A stretch of 64,000 nucleotides of DNA from UBA7359 sp963976795 (GCA_963976795.1 CAXBLT010000003.1:205435-269434), one strand, 5' to 3'; positions 8,751 through 18,266 are shown, counted from the stretch's first letter. Notes: generated from the sequence alone by a model not told the origin. Program-made: numbers and translations.

Positions 8751-10322
8751 ATGGCAGGTAAAGCAAATTTAGTGAATTTGGACTCAATGATTAAGCGAGA
8801 AGATTTTGCAGCTGGTGAAGGTGAAAATTCAACTTTTGAAACGATCAATAATATCTCAGTTAGAGATCTAGTCTCTGGTGGTTTTACTATGCCAATATTG
8901 AGGAAACCAGATTTTCAACGCGAAACTAATCATTGGACACCGGAACAAGTTGTTTCGTTACTTGAATGCTATGTAAATGGAGATTTAATTCCTTCAGTAA
9001 TTTTATGGAAGTCCCCATCGTTTTTATTTGTTATCGATGGTGGTCATCGTTTAAGTGTTTTGAAAGCTTGGGTGGAAGATGACTACGGTGATGGTCAACT
9101 TTCGCACAAAATGTTTGGTCATGAAATATCAGCAGAGCAAAAGAAGGCAGCTGAAAAAACTAGAAAACTGGTTAAAGATCGTATCGGGACTTGGGGTTAT
9201 TATAAAAGCTTAATCGATAACAGTGAAGATTTGACTGCTGAACAAAGGAAAAAAATAAGTACTATCACCACTCGTGGTTTTCAAGTTCAATGGGTGCAAG
9301 GTGATACAGATAAGGCCGAAACATCTTTCTTTAATATTAACATGAAGGGTACTCCTCTTGATGAACTAGAAGAATTACTATTAAGGAATAGGAGGAAGCC
9401 AATTCCGATTGCGTCTAGAGCAATAATTAGAGCGGGGAAAGGACATCGTTACTGGTCATGTTTTGAAAATGATATGGCAAATAAAATTGAGCAGGCAGCA
9501 TCAGAATTACACAGGATTTTATTTGCCCCTGAGTTAAAGAGACCAGTAAAAACATTGGATTTACCTTTGGGAGGTTCTAAAGGGGTCAGAACTGCAATTC
9601 AAGTTCTTATCGATTTTTTGTTAATGTCTGTAAAAAAGCAACAAAGCCCTATACCTGAAATCTCTGAATTTGAGGATGATATTACAGGTCAATCTACAGT
9701 TGACGTTCTTAAAAAAGCTTCGATTCTAGCAAGTCGTATTACTGGAAATGATGATGGTAGTTTAGGGCTTCATCCAGCTATTTACTATTATGGACCATCA
9801 GGCCGTCACTCAACTCCAATGTTCTTAGGTACAGTTTCCTTAATTGCAGAGAAGTTGACAAATAATGACAAGCTTTTCTTTAGAAAATTTACAGAGGTTC
9901 GCTCAAAATTAGAAGATCTATTAATCTTAAATAAAGATTTAATTGCTATGATTTTACAGAAAAATATTAGTAAAAATCGTGTTAGTAAGTACCATGAGCT
10001 GCTTGGTGGGTTGATTGATTCCCTCTCAAAAGGCATTGAAGTTAATCAAGAGAGTATTATTCTAATATCCCAGCTCGAAGGAAAGGTTCTAGCTGGGGAT
10101 TTTAAACGTGCAAGTAGCAGAATATCCCGAGAAGAAAAGAGCAAGGTTTTTATTCATATAGCTTTAAAAAATGCAATAACATGCCCTATATGTTCTGGCT
10201 ATCTAGATACCGAGAAGTCTGTATCTTATGATCATATAACTAGAGTAAGAGAGAATGGGACAGGAGGCGCGGATAATGTCCAATTGACGCATCCGTATTG
10301 CAACCAAGCAATAAAAAATTAA
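8751..10322 (+). CDS. DUF262-HNH protein, putative type IV restriction/defence nuclease
   Basis: A 523-aa protein unrelated to phosphate uptake. Residues about 25-215 form a DUF262 (GmrS-like, ParB-fold) domain: MPILRKPDFQRETNHW is the usual entry motif and VIDGGHRLSVLKAW replaces the family's DGQQR nucleotide-binding motif. The C-terminus (about 473-523) is an HNH/zinc nuclease: CPIC, then SYDHI, then GGADNVQLTHPYCN. This pairing occurs in single-gene or GmrSD-like systems that cut modified phage DNA. AAAGGAA precedes the ATG. Its AT-rich composition and place between pstS and pstC, next to an inverted-repeat element, suggest acquisition by transfer. Function as defence is inferred; substrate unknown. 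Confidence 0.75.
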   Translation: MAGKANLVNLDSMIKREDFAAGEGENSTFETINNISVRDLVSGGFTMPILRKPDFQRETNHWTPEQVVSLLECYVNGDLIPSVILWKSPSFLFVIDGGHRLSVLKAWVEDDYGDGQLSHKMFGHEISAEQKKAAEKTRKLVKDRIGTWGYYKSLIDNSEDLTAEQRKKISTITTRGFQVQWVQGDTDKAETSFFNINMKGTPLDELEELLLRNRRKPIPIASRAIIRAGKGHRYWSCFENDMANKIEQAASELHRILFAPELKRPVKTLDLPLGGSKGVRTAIQVLIDFLLMSVKKQQSPIPEISEFEDDITGQSTVDVLKKASILASRITGNDDGSLGLHPAIYYYGPSGRHSTPMFLGTVSLIAEKLTNNDKLFFRKFTEVRSKLEDLLILNKDLIAMILQKNISKNRVSKYHELLGGLIDSLSKGIEVNQESIILISQLEGKVLAGDFKRASSRISREEKSKVFIHIALKNAITCPICSGYLDTEKSVSYDHITRVRENGTGGADNVQLTHPYCNQAIKN

Positions 10323-10324
10323 AC

Positions 10325-10384
10325 ACATAACAAATAAATCAACAGGAAGCCAACTACGTAGTCTCCGGTTATTTGACGTTAATG
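10325..10384 (+). other. attC-like imperfect palindrome after the DUF262-HNH gene
   Basis: ACATAAC (10325-10331) and GTTAATG (10378-10384) bracket arms that pair imperfectly: AAATAAATCAACAGG on the left against CCGGTTATTTG on the right, with ACTACGTAGT at the loop. Size and layout resemble an integron attC, and it starts a few bases after the stop codon, as in a cassette, but the right core fits GTTRRRY poorly. It might be a simple hairpin. Confidence 0.3.
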
Positions 10385-10477
10385 ACCACTTCTATCCGGT
10401 CACCGAAATACCCTCCCCGCACCCTCAAGTTAGCTCCCCCATGCTGAAACCGTATCTTTCATCACTTTATATATAAG

Positions 10478-10495
10478 TTGTAACAAGATTGTCAC
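10478..10495 (+). promoter_or_regulatory. Pho box upstream of pstC
   Basis: TTGTAACAAGATTGTCAC matches the PhoB consensus at 13 of 18 positions with a perfect TGTCAC second half. TAGAAT (10506-10511) follows at the expected -10 distance, which places the transcript start within a base or two of the pstC ATG at 10520. Confidence 0.7.
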
Positions 10496-10519
10496 ATTCC
10501 AATCCTAGAATGTGCTCCC

Positions 10520-12802
10520 ATGAATTCAAATGAAACAACGGCGGAGGCCCTAGACCACGATTTTAATTCCTCAACTGCCAGGAATTACCGTAAATGGCGT
10601 CACATTAAGGATGTCGCAACGCGTTATTTGATGGCCTTTGGGGGCATCAGCGTGATCGCCGCTATCGTGCTTATCGGGTTCTATTTGTTTTATGTTGTCA
10701 TCCCTATGTTCAAGTCCGCTGAGATTGAGCAGATTGCCACTTACTCTGTGCCGGGTGGCAGTGAGAATGAAACACTCTATATCGCTATGGAAGAGCAGCG
10801 CGAAGTGGGGCTCAGGGTTACTAATTTAGGCGAAGTGGTTTTTTTCAATACGACAACTGGCGAAATCCGCAATAAAGTTGATCTTGGTCTTGCTGATGAT
10901 GTTTCAATCACCGCAATAGCAAATGGCGATCAAACCGAGAGGATGGTTGGCTTAGGTCTGTCGGATGGTCGTGTGTTGTTCTTGCAGCATAATTACGCGG
11001 TCTCTTTCCCGAATGACGTTCGCTTGATAGCACCGAGTATTTTTTATCCTTTTGGCAGCGAACCGATTCAGATAAATGAGTTGGGAGAACAAGTTGTACA
11101 TCTCAGCGTTCAATACGATGGTGAGGAAGCCACCATTGTTACTCATGGTAATGATTCCACCATAAAGTTGCTTAATCTTATGAAAGAAGAATCAATGTTG
11201 AGTGACGAGGTTGAGATAACACGCGAACAGAGTTTTATTACTCTCGATACAGATGATGTTATTGCAGTTCGGGTTGATATTGAGCAGAGGGAAATGTATG
11301 TCGCTGATGGTCTCGGTAATATTTACTACTATGATATCAGTAATAAATCAGAGCCTCGTTTAGTACAAAAAGTAAAAGCCGTTGATGATGGTATTAAGAT
11401 CACGGCTATTGAATTTCTTGCGGGTGGTATTTCTTTATTGGTTGGTGACACTAGTGGCCAAATAGCACAATGGTTTCCGGTGCGAGACGCTGACAATAAT
11501 TACACCTTACAGAAAATTAGAACTTTCAATAAACAGAAATCGCCTATTACCGCGATTGCGCCTGAATATTCGCGTAAAGGTTTTATTGCCATTGATGAAA
11601 GTGGTGAAATGGGTATTTACCATACAACGGCACATCGAACGGTATTACTCGAGCAGATAGACGATCATGCATTAAATTCAATTACTATTGCACCAAGGGC
11701 TAATGCCGCTTTGTTGCAAAATGATAAAGGCGTATTTCAGTTTTGGCACTTGCATAATGAGCACCCTGAAATTTCATGGCAATCAATCTGGGGTAAGGTT
11801 TGGTATGAAAGTCGGGATAAGCCGGAATACATTTGGCAATCGTCTTCCGCCAGTAGTGATTTTGAACCCAAGTTTAGTTTAACACCATTAGCCTACGGTA
11901 CATTCAAGGCGGCTTTCTATGCCATGATGTTTGCTATTCCTTTAGCTATTCTCGGCGCGATGTTTACCGCCTATTTTATGGCGCCGAAGATGCGCCAAGT
12001 CGTTAAGCCAACCATTGAAATCATGGAAGCCTTGCCCACTGTTATTTTAGGTTTCCTTGCGGGCCTATGGTTAGCGCCATTTGTTGAGCAACACCTGCCA
12101 GGCATGTTTATCATGATCTGCTTTGTGCCACTTAGTATTTTATTAGCTGCAGCGGGATGGGAGTATGTTCCTGAACAGGTCAGGCATAAAGTGCCTGAAG
12201 GTTGGGAGGCAGCGCTACTTATTCCTGTGATCATTGTCGCCGTTGCTATTTCTGTTCAGGTTAGTGCGCCAATAGAAAACTTTTTCTTCGGCGGTAACAT
12301 GCCATTATGGTTGAGCACAGAAATGGGGATTACCTATGACCAAAGAAACTCTATGGTGGTTGGTTTTGCTATGGGTTTCGCTGTGATACCTACCATTTTC
12401 TCTATCAGCGAAGATGCGATTTACAGTGTGCCAAAACAATTAACCACTGGTTCGCTGGCATTGGGTGCGACGTCATGGCAAACCATGGTACGAGTGATTA
12501 TTTTAACCGCGAGTCCAGGTATCTTTTCTGCCGTCATGATTGGTCTTGGCCGCGCAGTTGGCGAAACCATGATCGTTGTTATGGCAACAGGTAATACAGC
12601 AATTATGGATATGAGTATCTTCGAAGGCTTTCGTGCACTATCGGCAAACATAGCGGTAGAGATGCCAGAAACAGAGGTTGATAGTACGCACTACCGTATC
12701 TTGTTTTTAGGTGCCTTGGTGTTGTTTGCAGTGACATTCTTTTTTAATACGATTGCCGAAGTTGTTCGGCAACGCTTACGCACAAAATACAGTTCACTCT
12801 AA
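10520..12802 (+). CDS. pstC: Phosphate ABC transporter permease PstC, long form
   Basis: Inner-membrane permease subunit of the high-affinity phosphate importer. At 760 aa it is more than twice the size of E. coli PstC. A first membrane helix (about 35-60) is followed by a roughly 370-residue beta-rich periplasmic domain with propeller-like repeats (for example GISLLVGDTSGQIAQWFP), then the standard permease domain (about 455-755) with several membrane helices and the EAA loop ALGATSWQTMVRVI..GRAVGETM. No ribosome-binding site is visible; the Pho promoter may yield a leaderless mRNA. The stop codon is immediately followed by the pstA ATG. Long PstC/PstA pairs are known in a number of gammaproteobacteria. 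Confidence 0.93.
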   Translation: MNSNETTAEALDHDFNSSTARNYRKWRHIKDVATRYLMAFGGISVIAAIVLIGFYLFYVVIPMFKSAEIEQIATYSVPGGSENETLYIAMEEQREVGLRVTNLGEVVFFNTTTGEIRNKVDLGLADDVSITAIANGDQTERMVGLGLSDGRVLFLQHNYAVSFPNDVRLIAPSIFYPFGSEPIQINELGEQVVHLSVQYDGEEATIVTHGNDSTIKLLNLMKEESMLSDEVEITREQSFITLDTDDVIAVRVDIEQREMYVADGLGNIYYYDISNKSEPRLVQKVKAVDDGIKITAIEFLAGGISLLVGDTSGQIAQWFPVRDADNNYTLQKIRTFNKQKSPITAIAPEYSRKGFIAIDESGEMGIYHTTAHRTVLLEQIDDHALNSITIAPRANAALLQNDKGVFQFWHLHNEHPEISWQSIWGKVWYESRDKPEYIWQSSSASSDFEPKFSLTPLAYGTFKAAFYAMMFAIPLAILGAMFTAYFMAPKMRQVVKPTIEIMEALPTVILGFLAGLWLAPFVEQHLPGMFIMICFVPLSILLAAAGWEYVPEQVRHKVPEGWEAALLIPVIIVAVAISVQVSAPIENFFFGGNMPLWLSTEMGITYDQRNSMVVGFAMGFAVIPTIFSISEDAIYSVPKQLTTGSLALGATSWQTMVRVIILTASPGIFSAVMIGLGRAVGETMIVVMATGNTAIMDMSIFEGFRALSANIAVEMPETEVDSTHYRILFLGALVLFAVTFFFNTIAEVVRQRLRTKYSSL

Positions 12803-14461
12803 ATGAATTTACGTATAAAAAATTGGTTTGATTCCGGAACGCCGTTTGTTTGGTTAAATGCTGGAGCGGTTTCTATTTCAGTCGTTATGGTTGTTGGCTT
12901 AATCACATTGATAGCCGTTAGAGGTCTTGGACATTTTTGGCCGGCTAATATTCATGTGTTTGATTATTATGCAACACCTTCCGACGCTCCTGTTCGATTA
13001 ATGGGAGAAATGGTCGACGAAGAAAGTGTCTCTCGCTCGCGCGTGGGTAACACAGCGTATGAAGGGGAAGTGTTCGTACGTGACTTAATAAAAACCGGCA
13101 ATAGAGACGTATCGGGTTTAGATTTTCGTTGGGTGCTTAATGCGGGCATCCAGAATAGTAGTTTGCCCGAAGATGCTATGGTTGTAGAGCGTCATGAATG
13201 GGGCAATCTATATGGTTTTCTAACTGGTCTCGAAATAGAAGGCAAACAGTTCAATGATAGCGAGCATCTTTGGGAAAAATTTCAAGAGACCATTTCAAAG
13301 AACAATGAGATTTTTCATGAAATAAGACATATCGAGAAAGATCTGATTGGCGCGATCAACTACAAGATGGAGCGTTTAAGATTAAAAGAACGTGGTCTTG
13401 AATTAAGAGAAGAAAATACGCCTGACAAAATTCAAGCGCTCGACAGTGAGCGGGAAGATTTACAGGTCGAATACAATAGTTATACCGATAAGCTGGAAGA
13501 GCTCTACACTATTTTAAATAGTTCTAGTTTTACTGCAAAAACAGCCGGTGAAAAAGAAATTACAATAGGCTTTTCAAAGGTGGTTCGCGCTTATCAACCC
13601 AACGCAATGAGTTCGTTCGCGAAGGTAGGTTTCTACTTTGAAAAATTGTGGGAGTTTCTCTCAGCAGATCCACGCGAAGCAAATACTGAGGGTGGTATCT
13701 TCCCGGCAATATTTGGCACGGTACTCATGGTGATGATCATGGCCGTATTGGTTACCCCTTTTGGTGTCATAGCGGCTGTTTATCTGCGCGAATATGCCAC
13801 TCAAGGACCAGTAACACGACTTATTCGAATTGCAGTAAATAATCTAGCGGGCGTACCTTCCGTTGTTTATGGTGTATTCGGTCTTGGGTTCTTTGTTTAT
13901 TTTCTTGGTGGTTCAATCGATCAGTTGTTGTTCCCGGAGGCATTACCAGCGCCGACTTTTGGTACCCCGGGTTTATTATGGGCTTCATTAACACTGGCTA
14001 TATTAACAGTGCCGGTTGTTATTGTGGCTACAGAAGAAGGCTTGTCCCGTGTGCCGCGCGCGATTCGTGAAGGCAGTTTGGCCTTAGGCGCAACGAAAGC
14101 AGAGACGATGTGGCGTACCGTATTGCCCATGACCGCTTCCGCTATGATTACAGGTTTGATTCTGGCTGTTGCCAGAGCCGCGGGTGAAGTAGCGCCGCTC
14201 ATGTTGGTTGGTGTGGTGAAACTGGCACCTTCATTAGGTTTAGATGGTAATGCGCCATTCCTGCATCTGGATAGAAAGTTCATGCATTTAGGTTTTCATA
14301 TCTATGACGTGGGTTTTCAAAGTCCGAATGTTGAGGCAGCAAGGCCGTTAGTTTATGCCACTGCCTTTTTACTCGTAGTATTAATTATCATTTTAAACCT
14401 GACAGCTATACGAATTCGTAATAGTCTTAGGGAGAAATACCGTGCAGCAGAACAATCTTAA
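12803..14461 (+). CDS. pstA: Phosphate ABC transporter permease PstA, long form
   Basis: Second permease subunit. The 552-aa protein has a first membrane helix (about 18-42), an enlarged periplasmic domain of some 230 residues containing a charged coiled coil (about 150-235, e.g. MERLRLKERGLELREENTP), and a C-terminal permease domain with the EAA loop ALGATKAETMWRTVLP and ARAAGEVAPLML. It abuts pstC with no spacer and overlaps pstB by 20 bp, so the three are translationally coupled. The enlarged periplasmic parts of PstC and PstA presumably fold together around PstS docking; that is inference. Confidence 0.93.
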   Translation: MNLRIKNWFDSGTPFVWLNAGAVSISVVMVVGLITLIAVRGLGHFWPANIHVFDYYATPSDAPVRLMGEMVDEESVSRSRVGNTAYEGEVFVRDLIKTGNRDVSGLDFRWVLNAGIQNSSLPEDAMVVERHEWGNLYGFLTGLEIEGKQFNDSEHLWEKFQETISKNNEIFHEIRHIEKDLIGAINYKMERLRLKERGLELREENTPDKIQALDSEREDLQVEYNSYTDKLEELYTILNSSSFTAKTAGEKEITIGFSKVVRAYQPNAMSSFAKVGFYFEKLWEFLSADPREANTEGGIFPAIFGTVLMVMIMAVLVTPFGVIAAVYLREYATQGPVTRLIRIAVNNLAGVPSVVYGVFGLGFFVYFLGGSIDQLLFPEALPAPTFGTPGLLWASLTLAILTVPVVIVATEEGLSRVPRAIREGSLALGATKAETMWRTVLPMTASAMITGLILAVARAAGEVAPLMLVGVVKLAPSLGLDGNAPFLHLDRKFMHLGFHIYDVGFQSPNVEAARPLVYATAFLLVVLIIILNLTAIRIRNSLREKYRAAEQS

Positions 14462-15335
14462 TCTAGCTGAAACAAACTCAGAGGTAGTAGCCGTGACCGA
14501 ACCAAATACAACTACGACAACACATGCTATCGATATGAGTAATATCGTTAAGTCTGGTGCGGATGCGAAACTTGCTGACGAAAAAGTGTGTATCGAAGTC
14601 AGTGACTTTAATTTGTTTTATAGTGGGTCGCAGGCGCTTAAAAATATTAGTTTAACCATACCTGAGAAAAAGGTAACTGCATTTATTGGGCCTAGTGGTT
14701 GTGGTAAGTCTACCTTGTTGCGTTGTTTTAACCGGATGAATGATCTTATTGATGGCGTCACTATAGATGGCACCATCAAGCTTGAGGGCAATGATATTTT
14801 TGATAAAGGGATTAATGTTGCCGATCTACGTCGCCGCGTTGGTATGGTGTTTCAAAAGCCAAACCCTTTCCCAAAATCAATTTATGAAAACGTTGCTTAT
14901 GGTTTACGTATTCAAGGTATAAAAGATCGACGTACTATCGATACGGTTGTTGAGAAATCATTGCGTGGTGCGGCACTTTGGGACGAAGTTAAAGACCGTC
15001 TTGATGCTTTGGCGATGGGCTTGTCGGGTGGTCAGCAACAACGTCTGGTTATTGCACGCGCAATTGCTATAGAGCCGGAAGTCATCTTGTTAGATGAACC
15101 TGCATCAGCACTAGACCCTATTTCGACATTGAAGATCGAGGAATTGATCTATGAACTAAAAGATAAATATACGATCGTCATTGTCACGCACAATATGCAG
15201 CAAGCAGCGCGAGTATCAGATTACACCGCCTATATGTATATGGGTGAAATGATCGAGTTTAACGATACCAGCACCTTATTTACTAATCCTAATGAGAAGA
15301 TGACTGAGGATTATATTACTGGACGTTATGGATGA
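14442..15335 (+). CDS. pstB: Phosphate ABC transporter ATPase PstB
   Basis: Cytoplasmic ATPase that drives PstCA. The 297-aa protein has Walker A GPSGCGKST, the Q-loop FQKPNPFP typical of PstB, the signature LSGGQQQRLVIARAIA, Walker B VILLDEPASALDP and the switch VTHNMQQAARVS. The GTG at 14442 is taken as start since TAGGGAGA lies ahead of it within the end of pstA; this gives an N-terminal tail of about 45 residues rich in threonine before the ATPase core, longer than in E. coli. phoU follows after about 18 bp. Confidence 0.95.
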   Translation: MQQNNLNLAETNSEVVAVTEPNTTTTTHAIDMSNIVKSGADAKLADEKVCIEVSDFNLFYSGSQALKNISLTIPEKKVTAFIGPSGCGKSTLLRCFNRMNDLIDGVTIDGTIKLEGNDIFDKGINVADLRRRVGMVFQKPNPFPKSIYENVAYGLRIQGIKDRRTIDTVVEKSLRGAALWDEVKDRLDALAMGLSGGQQQRLVIARAIAIEPEVILLDEPASALDPISTLKIEELIYELKDKYTIVIVTHNMQQAARVSDYTAYMYMGEMIEFNDTSTLFTNPNEKMTEDYITGRYG

Positions 15336-15353
15336 TGCTAGAGGAGAATGATT

Positions 15354-16067
15354 ATGAGTAACAGTGCACCAAACCAACATATTTCAAAACAGTTTGATGA
15401 TGAGCTGGAAAATGTTCGTGCCAAAGTACTTGCTATGGGTGGATTGGTTGAGCAACAACTTAATAACGCACTCAAATCACTTATTGATGGCGATCTTGAT
15501 CTAGGAAAATCAGTTATTGAAACGGAAGTTCAGGTGAATACTTATGATGTTTCAATAGATCAAGAGTGCACAAAAATTTTGGCGAGACGTCAACCCGCTG
15601 CCAGTGACTTACGTTTGGTTATGGCGATAACGAAAACAATTACGGACCTTGAACGTGTTGGTGACGAAGCAGAGAAGATTGCGAAGATGGGCCTTGAATT
15701 AACCGATAAGCACGGTCCTAAATCCTATTACGTGGGTATCAATGCAATGGGTAATCTAGTAAGCCAATTGCTTCATGAAGCATTAGATGCATTTGCGCGC
15801 ATGGACTCAAAAACAGCTGTGGAAGTTGCAAGCAGAGAACTGGAGTCAGATGATCAGTACGTAGCTATTTTAAGACAGTTGATTACGTACATGATGGAGG
15901 ATCCGAGAAATATTAGCGGCGCATTGGATGCAGTATGGGTTGCTCGTGCATTGGAACGTATCGGTGATCACTCACGCAATATTTGTGAGAATATAATTTA
16001 TCTTGTTGAAGGCGAAGATGTTCGGCATACCAGTATTAAACATATGGAAAACATCGTTTCAAACTAG
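15354..16067 (+). CDS. phoU: Phosphate signalling regulator PhoU
   Basis: Peripheral membrane protein that links PstSCAB to PhoR and represses the Pho response when phosphate is plentiful. ATG at 15354 is preferred to the one at 15348, because the GAGGAG site ends two bases ahead of the latter and seven ahead of the former. The 237-aa protein is two repeats of a three-helix PhoU bundle, each with the metal-binding E/DxxxD-type motif (TDLERVGDEAEKIAK; ARALERIGDHSRNICE). Last gene of the pstCAB-phoU operon. Confidence 0.95.
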   Translation: MSNSAPNQHISKQFDDELENVRAKVLAMGGLVEQQLNNALKSLIDGDLDLGKSVIETEVQVNTYDVSIDQECTKILARRQPAASDLRLVMAITKTITDLERVGDEAEKIAKMGLELTDKHGPKSYYVGINAMGNLVSQLLHEALDAFARMDSKTAVEVASRELESDDQYVAILRQLITYMMEDPRNISGALDAVWVARALERIGDHSRNICENIIYLVEGEDVRHTSIKHMENIVSN

Positions 16068-16086
16068 AAGCCATATTATTATATTG

Positions 16087-16102
16087 CGGTTATCTTTAAC
16101 CG
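16087..16102. terminator. Small hairpin between convergent phoU and pit
   Basis: CGGTTA-TCTT-TAACCG forms a six-pair stem in the 28-bp gap and overlaps the stop codon of the PiT gene. Neither side has a convincing T-run, so its terminator role is tentative. Confidence 0.3.
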
Positions 16103-17349
16103 AAGATTGCTGACAAGATGTAGAAGAAGATTATTGCCAATATCCCGCCCGCTGGCAGCGTAATAATCCAGGACATAAATATCGAGCCAATCATGCGTAA
16201 GTTCAAGGCAGAGATGCCACGCGCAAAACCAACACCTAACACTGCGCCAACCAATGTATGCGTCGTTGAAATAGGTAACCCGGTCCCTGAGGCGACTACC
16301 ACAGTTGTTGAGGCAGCAAGATTACAGCAAAATCCACGACTAGGAGTGAGATCAGTAATGCCTGATCCGACCGTGGCGATAACCTTGTGACCATACATTA
16401 ACAAGCCGGCAATGATACCTATAGCACCAAGCAGCAATATCCATATTGACATGATAGATTCCTGTTCGATGTGACCGCCGCTATTGACGATACTGACAAT
16501 GGCAGCTACGGGACCTACAGCATTGGCAACGTCATTGGAACCATGAGCAAAGGCCATGGCGCAGGCAGTGAAGACCATTAATACACCGAAGACGAGTTCA
16601 ACGTCATGAAACTGGTATGACGGATTTCTTTCTTTTTTAAACTCGAGTTTTCTAATCAAATAAGCACCTATGATGGCACACAATAGGCCGATGAAAATAC
16701 TGATGGCATAACATTCGAGCTTAGATAATTCCAGGCCAATATGTTTCAAGCCTTTAAACATGGTAACGAGAGAGATTATTGCGCCGGTCAGAAAAATGTA
16801 AAAAGGAACATAACGTTTTGCATATCTCATAGGGTCGGCGGTATCAAGTATTAATTTCTGCACACTACGAAATAGAGCATAGGCTAAAGTTCCAGCAATA
16901 ACCGGTGACACAACCCAGCTAGCTGCTATAGATCCTACCTTGCCCCATTTAACCGCTTCTATGCCAATACCTACAGCAGCAAAACCGACTATCGCACCAA
17001 CAATAGAATGTGTTGTTGATACAGGTAAGCCATATTTAGTGGCGACTAATAACCATATGCCTGCGGCCAATAATGCGGCAAGCATGCCGAAGACGAGTAA
17101 TTCGGGCGTTCCTGAAAGTAGATTGGCATCAATGATACCTTTGCGAATAGTTGATGTGACTTGGCCGCCTGCCAGAAAGGCGCCGGCAAATTCAAAAATA
17201 GCAGCAATGATAACGGCTCGTTTAAGGGTCAGTGCTTTGGATCCAACCGATGTTGCCATCGCATTTGCAACATCATTCGCGCCAATGCCCCATGCCATAA
17301 ACAAGCCAAAGCTGCCCGCCAATACCAGATATATTGTTGTGTGTTCCAT
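16096..17349 (-). CDS. pit: Low-affinity inorganic phosphate transporter, PiT family
   Basis: Inner-membrane, cation-coupled phosphate symporter of 417 aa with about ten hydrophobic helices. The two PiT signature repeats are present: GANDVANAMATSVGSKAL near the N-terminus and AHGSNDVANAVGPVAA in the second half, as well as the paired STTHS/STTHT motifs (PVSTTHSIVGAIVG, PISTTHTLVGAVLG). The DUF47 gene lies 11 bp upstream in the same direction, the common PiT-accessory pair. Convergent with phoU. Sodium or proton coupling cannot be told from sequence. Confidence 0.93.
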   Translation of the reverse strand: MEHTTIYLVLAGSFGLFMAWGIGANDVANAMATSVGSKALTLKRAVIIAAIFEFAGAFLAGGQVTSTIRKGIIDANLLSGTPELLVFGMLAALLAAGIWLLVATKYGLPVSTTHSIVGAIVGFAAVGIGIEAVKWGKVGSIAASWVVSPVIAGTLAYALFRSVQKLILDTADPMRYAKRYVPFYIFLTGAIISLVTMFKGLKHIGLELSKLECYAISIFIGLLCAIIGAYLIRKLEFKKERNPSYQFHDVELVFGVLMVFTACAMAFAHGSNDVANAVGPVAAIVSIVNSGGHIEQESIMSIWILLLGAIGIIAGLLMYGHKVIATVGSGITDLTPSRGFCCNLAASTTVVVASGTGLPISTTHTLVGAVLGVGFARGISALNLRMIGSIFMSWIITLPAGGILAIIFFYILSAIFG

Positions 17350-17360
17350 TATGATTATTA

Positions 17361-18041
17361 TTATTTAGCTAGCATTAATTGCAGGCGGTTGCCTGTGCTC
17401 TGTGCTGAATCAGCGAGATCCCCGGTCCACTCTATGATCTTGTAGAGAAACATCACATCAATGGGGGGTAGTTCTTGTTCGGTCTTATAGAGATCTGCAC
17501 GTAATTTAATTTGAATCTCATCTGTTTCACCTTCAATGACGTGCAATTCTTCAATCATCTTTTGTACACGAACAGCTTCATCGCCTCGAAACCCGGTGAC
17601 GACTAACTCGTCTAGTTCGTTAATTGCAACTTGAGCCTTTCGGGTCGCATCGATACAGCGCTTAAGAAATTCCATATAAGCTTTGCTAATAGATGGTGGC
17701 AGTGACATTTGACGGCCCAGAGTCAGCCCGGCTATATCTTTGGCTTTGTTTGCAATATGGTCTTGCATATCCAGGACTTCCAGCACATCTCTTCTATCGA
17801 TAGGCATAAAAAGACTAGTTGGGAGGTGTAGACGGAGTTGATTTTTTATCTCATCTGCGTCGTGCTCTAATTGTACGAGTTTCACCTGTGTATTAGCAGC
17901 CTGTTCCCAATCATTACATATGACATACTCAAAGTAAGGTATGAGCTCTTCTACGCATAACACCACGATATCGATATGTTTCTGTAAAGGAGTTACCGGA
18001 GAGCTGCCAAAAATTCGGGAAAAATAGTTAGATTGAGCCAT
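17361..18041 (-). CDS. DUF47 / PhoU-like phosphate transport accessory protein
   Basis: A 226-aa all-helical cytoplasmic protein of the TIGR00153/DUF47 family (YkaA-like), distantly related to PhoU. Visible hallmarks are the N-terminal SRIFGSSPVTPLQKH, LVQLEHDADEIKNQLR and the C-terminal FLYKIIEWTGDLADSAQSTGNRL. Members are almost always next to a PiT transporter and are thought to modulate it. It is the first gene of a two-gene unit with pit and is divergent from ppk1 across 305 bp. Confidence 0.9.
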   Translation of the reverse strand: MAQSNYFSRIFGSSPVTPLQKHIDIVVLCVEELIPYFEYVICNDWEQAANTQVKLVQLEHDADEIKNQLRLHLPTSLFMPIDRRDVLEVLDMQDHIANKAKDIAGLTLGRQMSLPPSISKAYMEFLKRCIDATRKAQVAINELDELVVTGFRGDEAVRVQKMIEELHVIEGETDEIQIKLRADLYKTEQELPPIDVMFLYKIIEWTGDLADSAQSTGNRLQLMLAK

Positions 18042-18266
18042 TAATTATGTACCCTGAGGATTTGAGGAATTTACTTAAAACGTTGTTCATTATGCTTAAA
18101 CACTCATTAATAAATCATTTGTTCCTGACAATTCACAAAGATGTAATATAAAGAAATTAATCTATCTAGTTGCGAAATTGTATGCTGTATGGGGCGCTAA
18201 TGTATAGCGTCAATTATCTTAACGATAGATGAAGCTTGCTTTAGCGATTAAATATTTTTTATATAA

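Noticed and set aside
16940..17368. 142-codon frame antisense to the PiT gene
   Set aside because: Mirror of a strongly supported gene with a repetitive hydrophobic pattern; no independent support.
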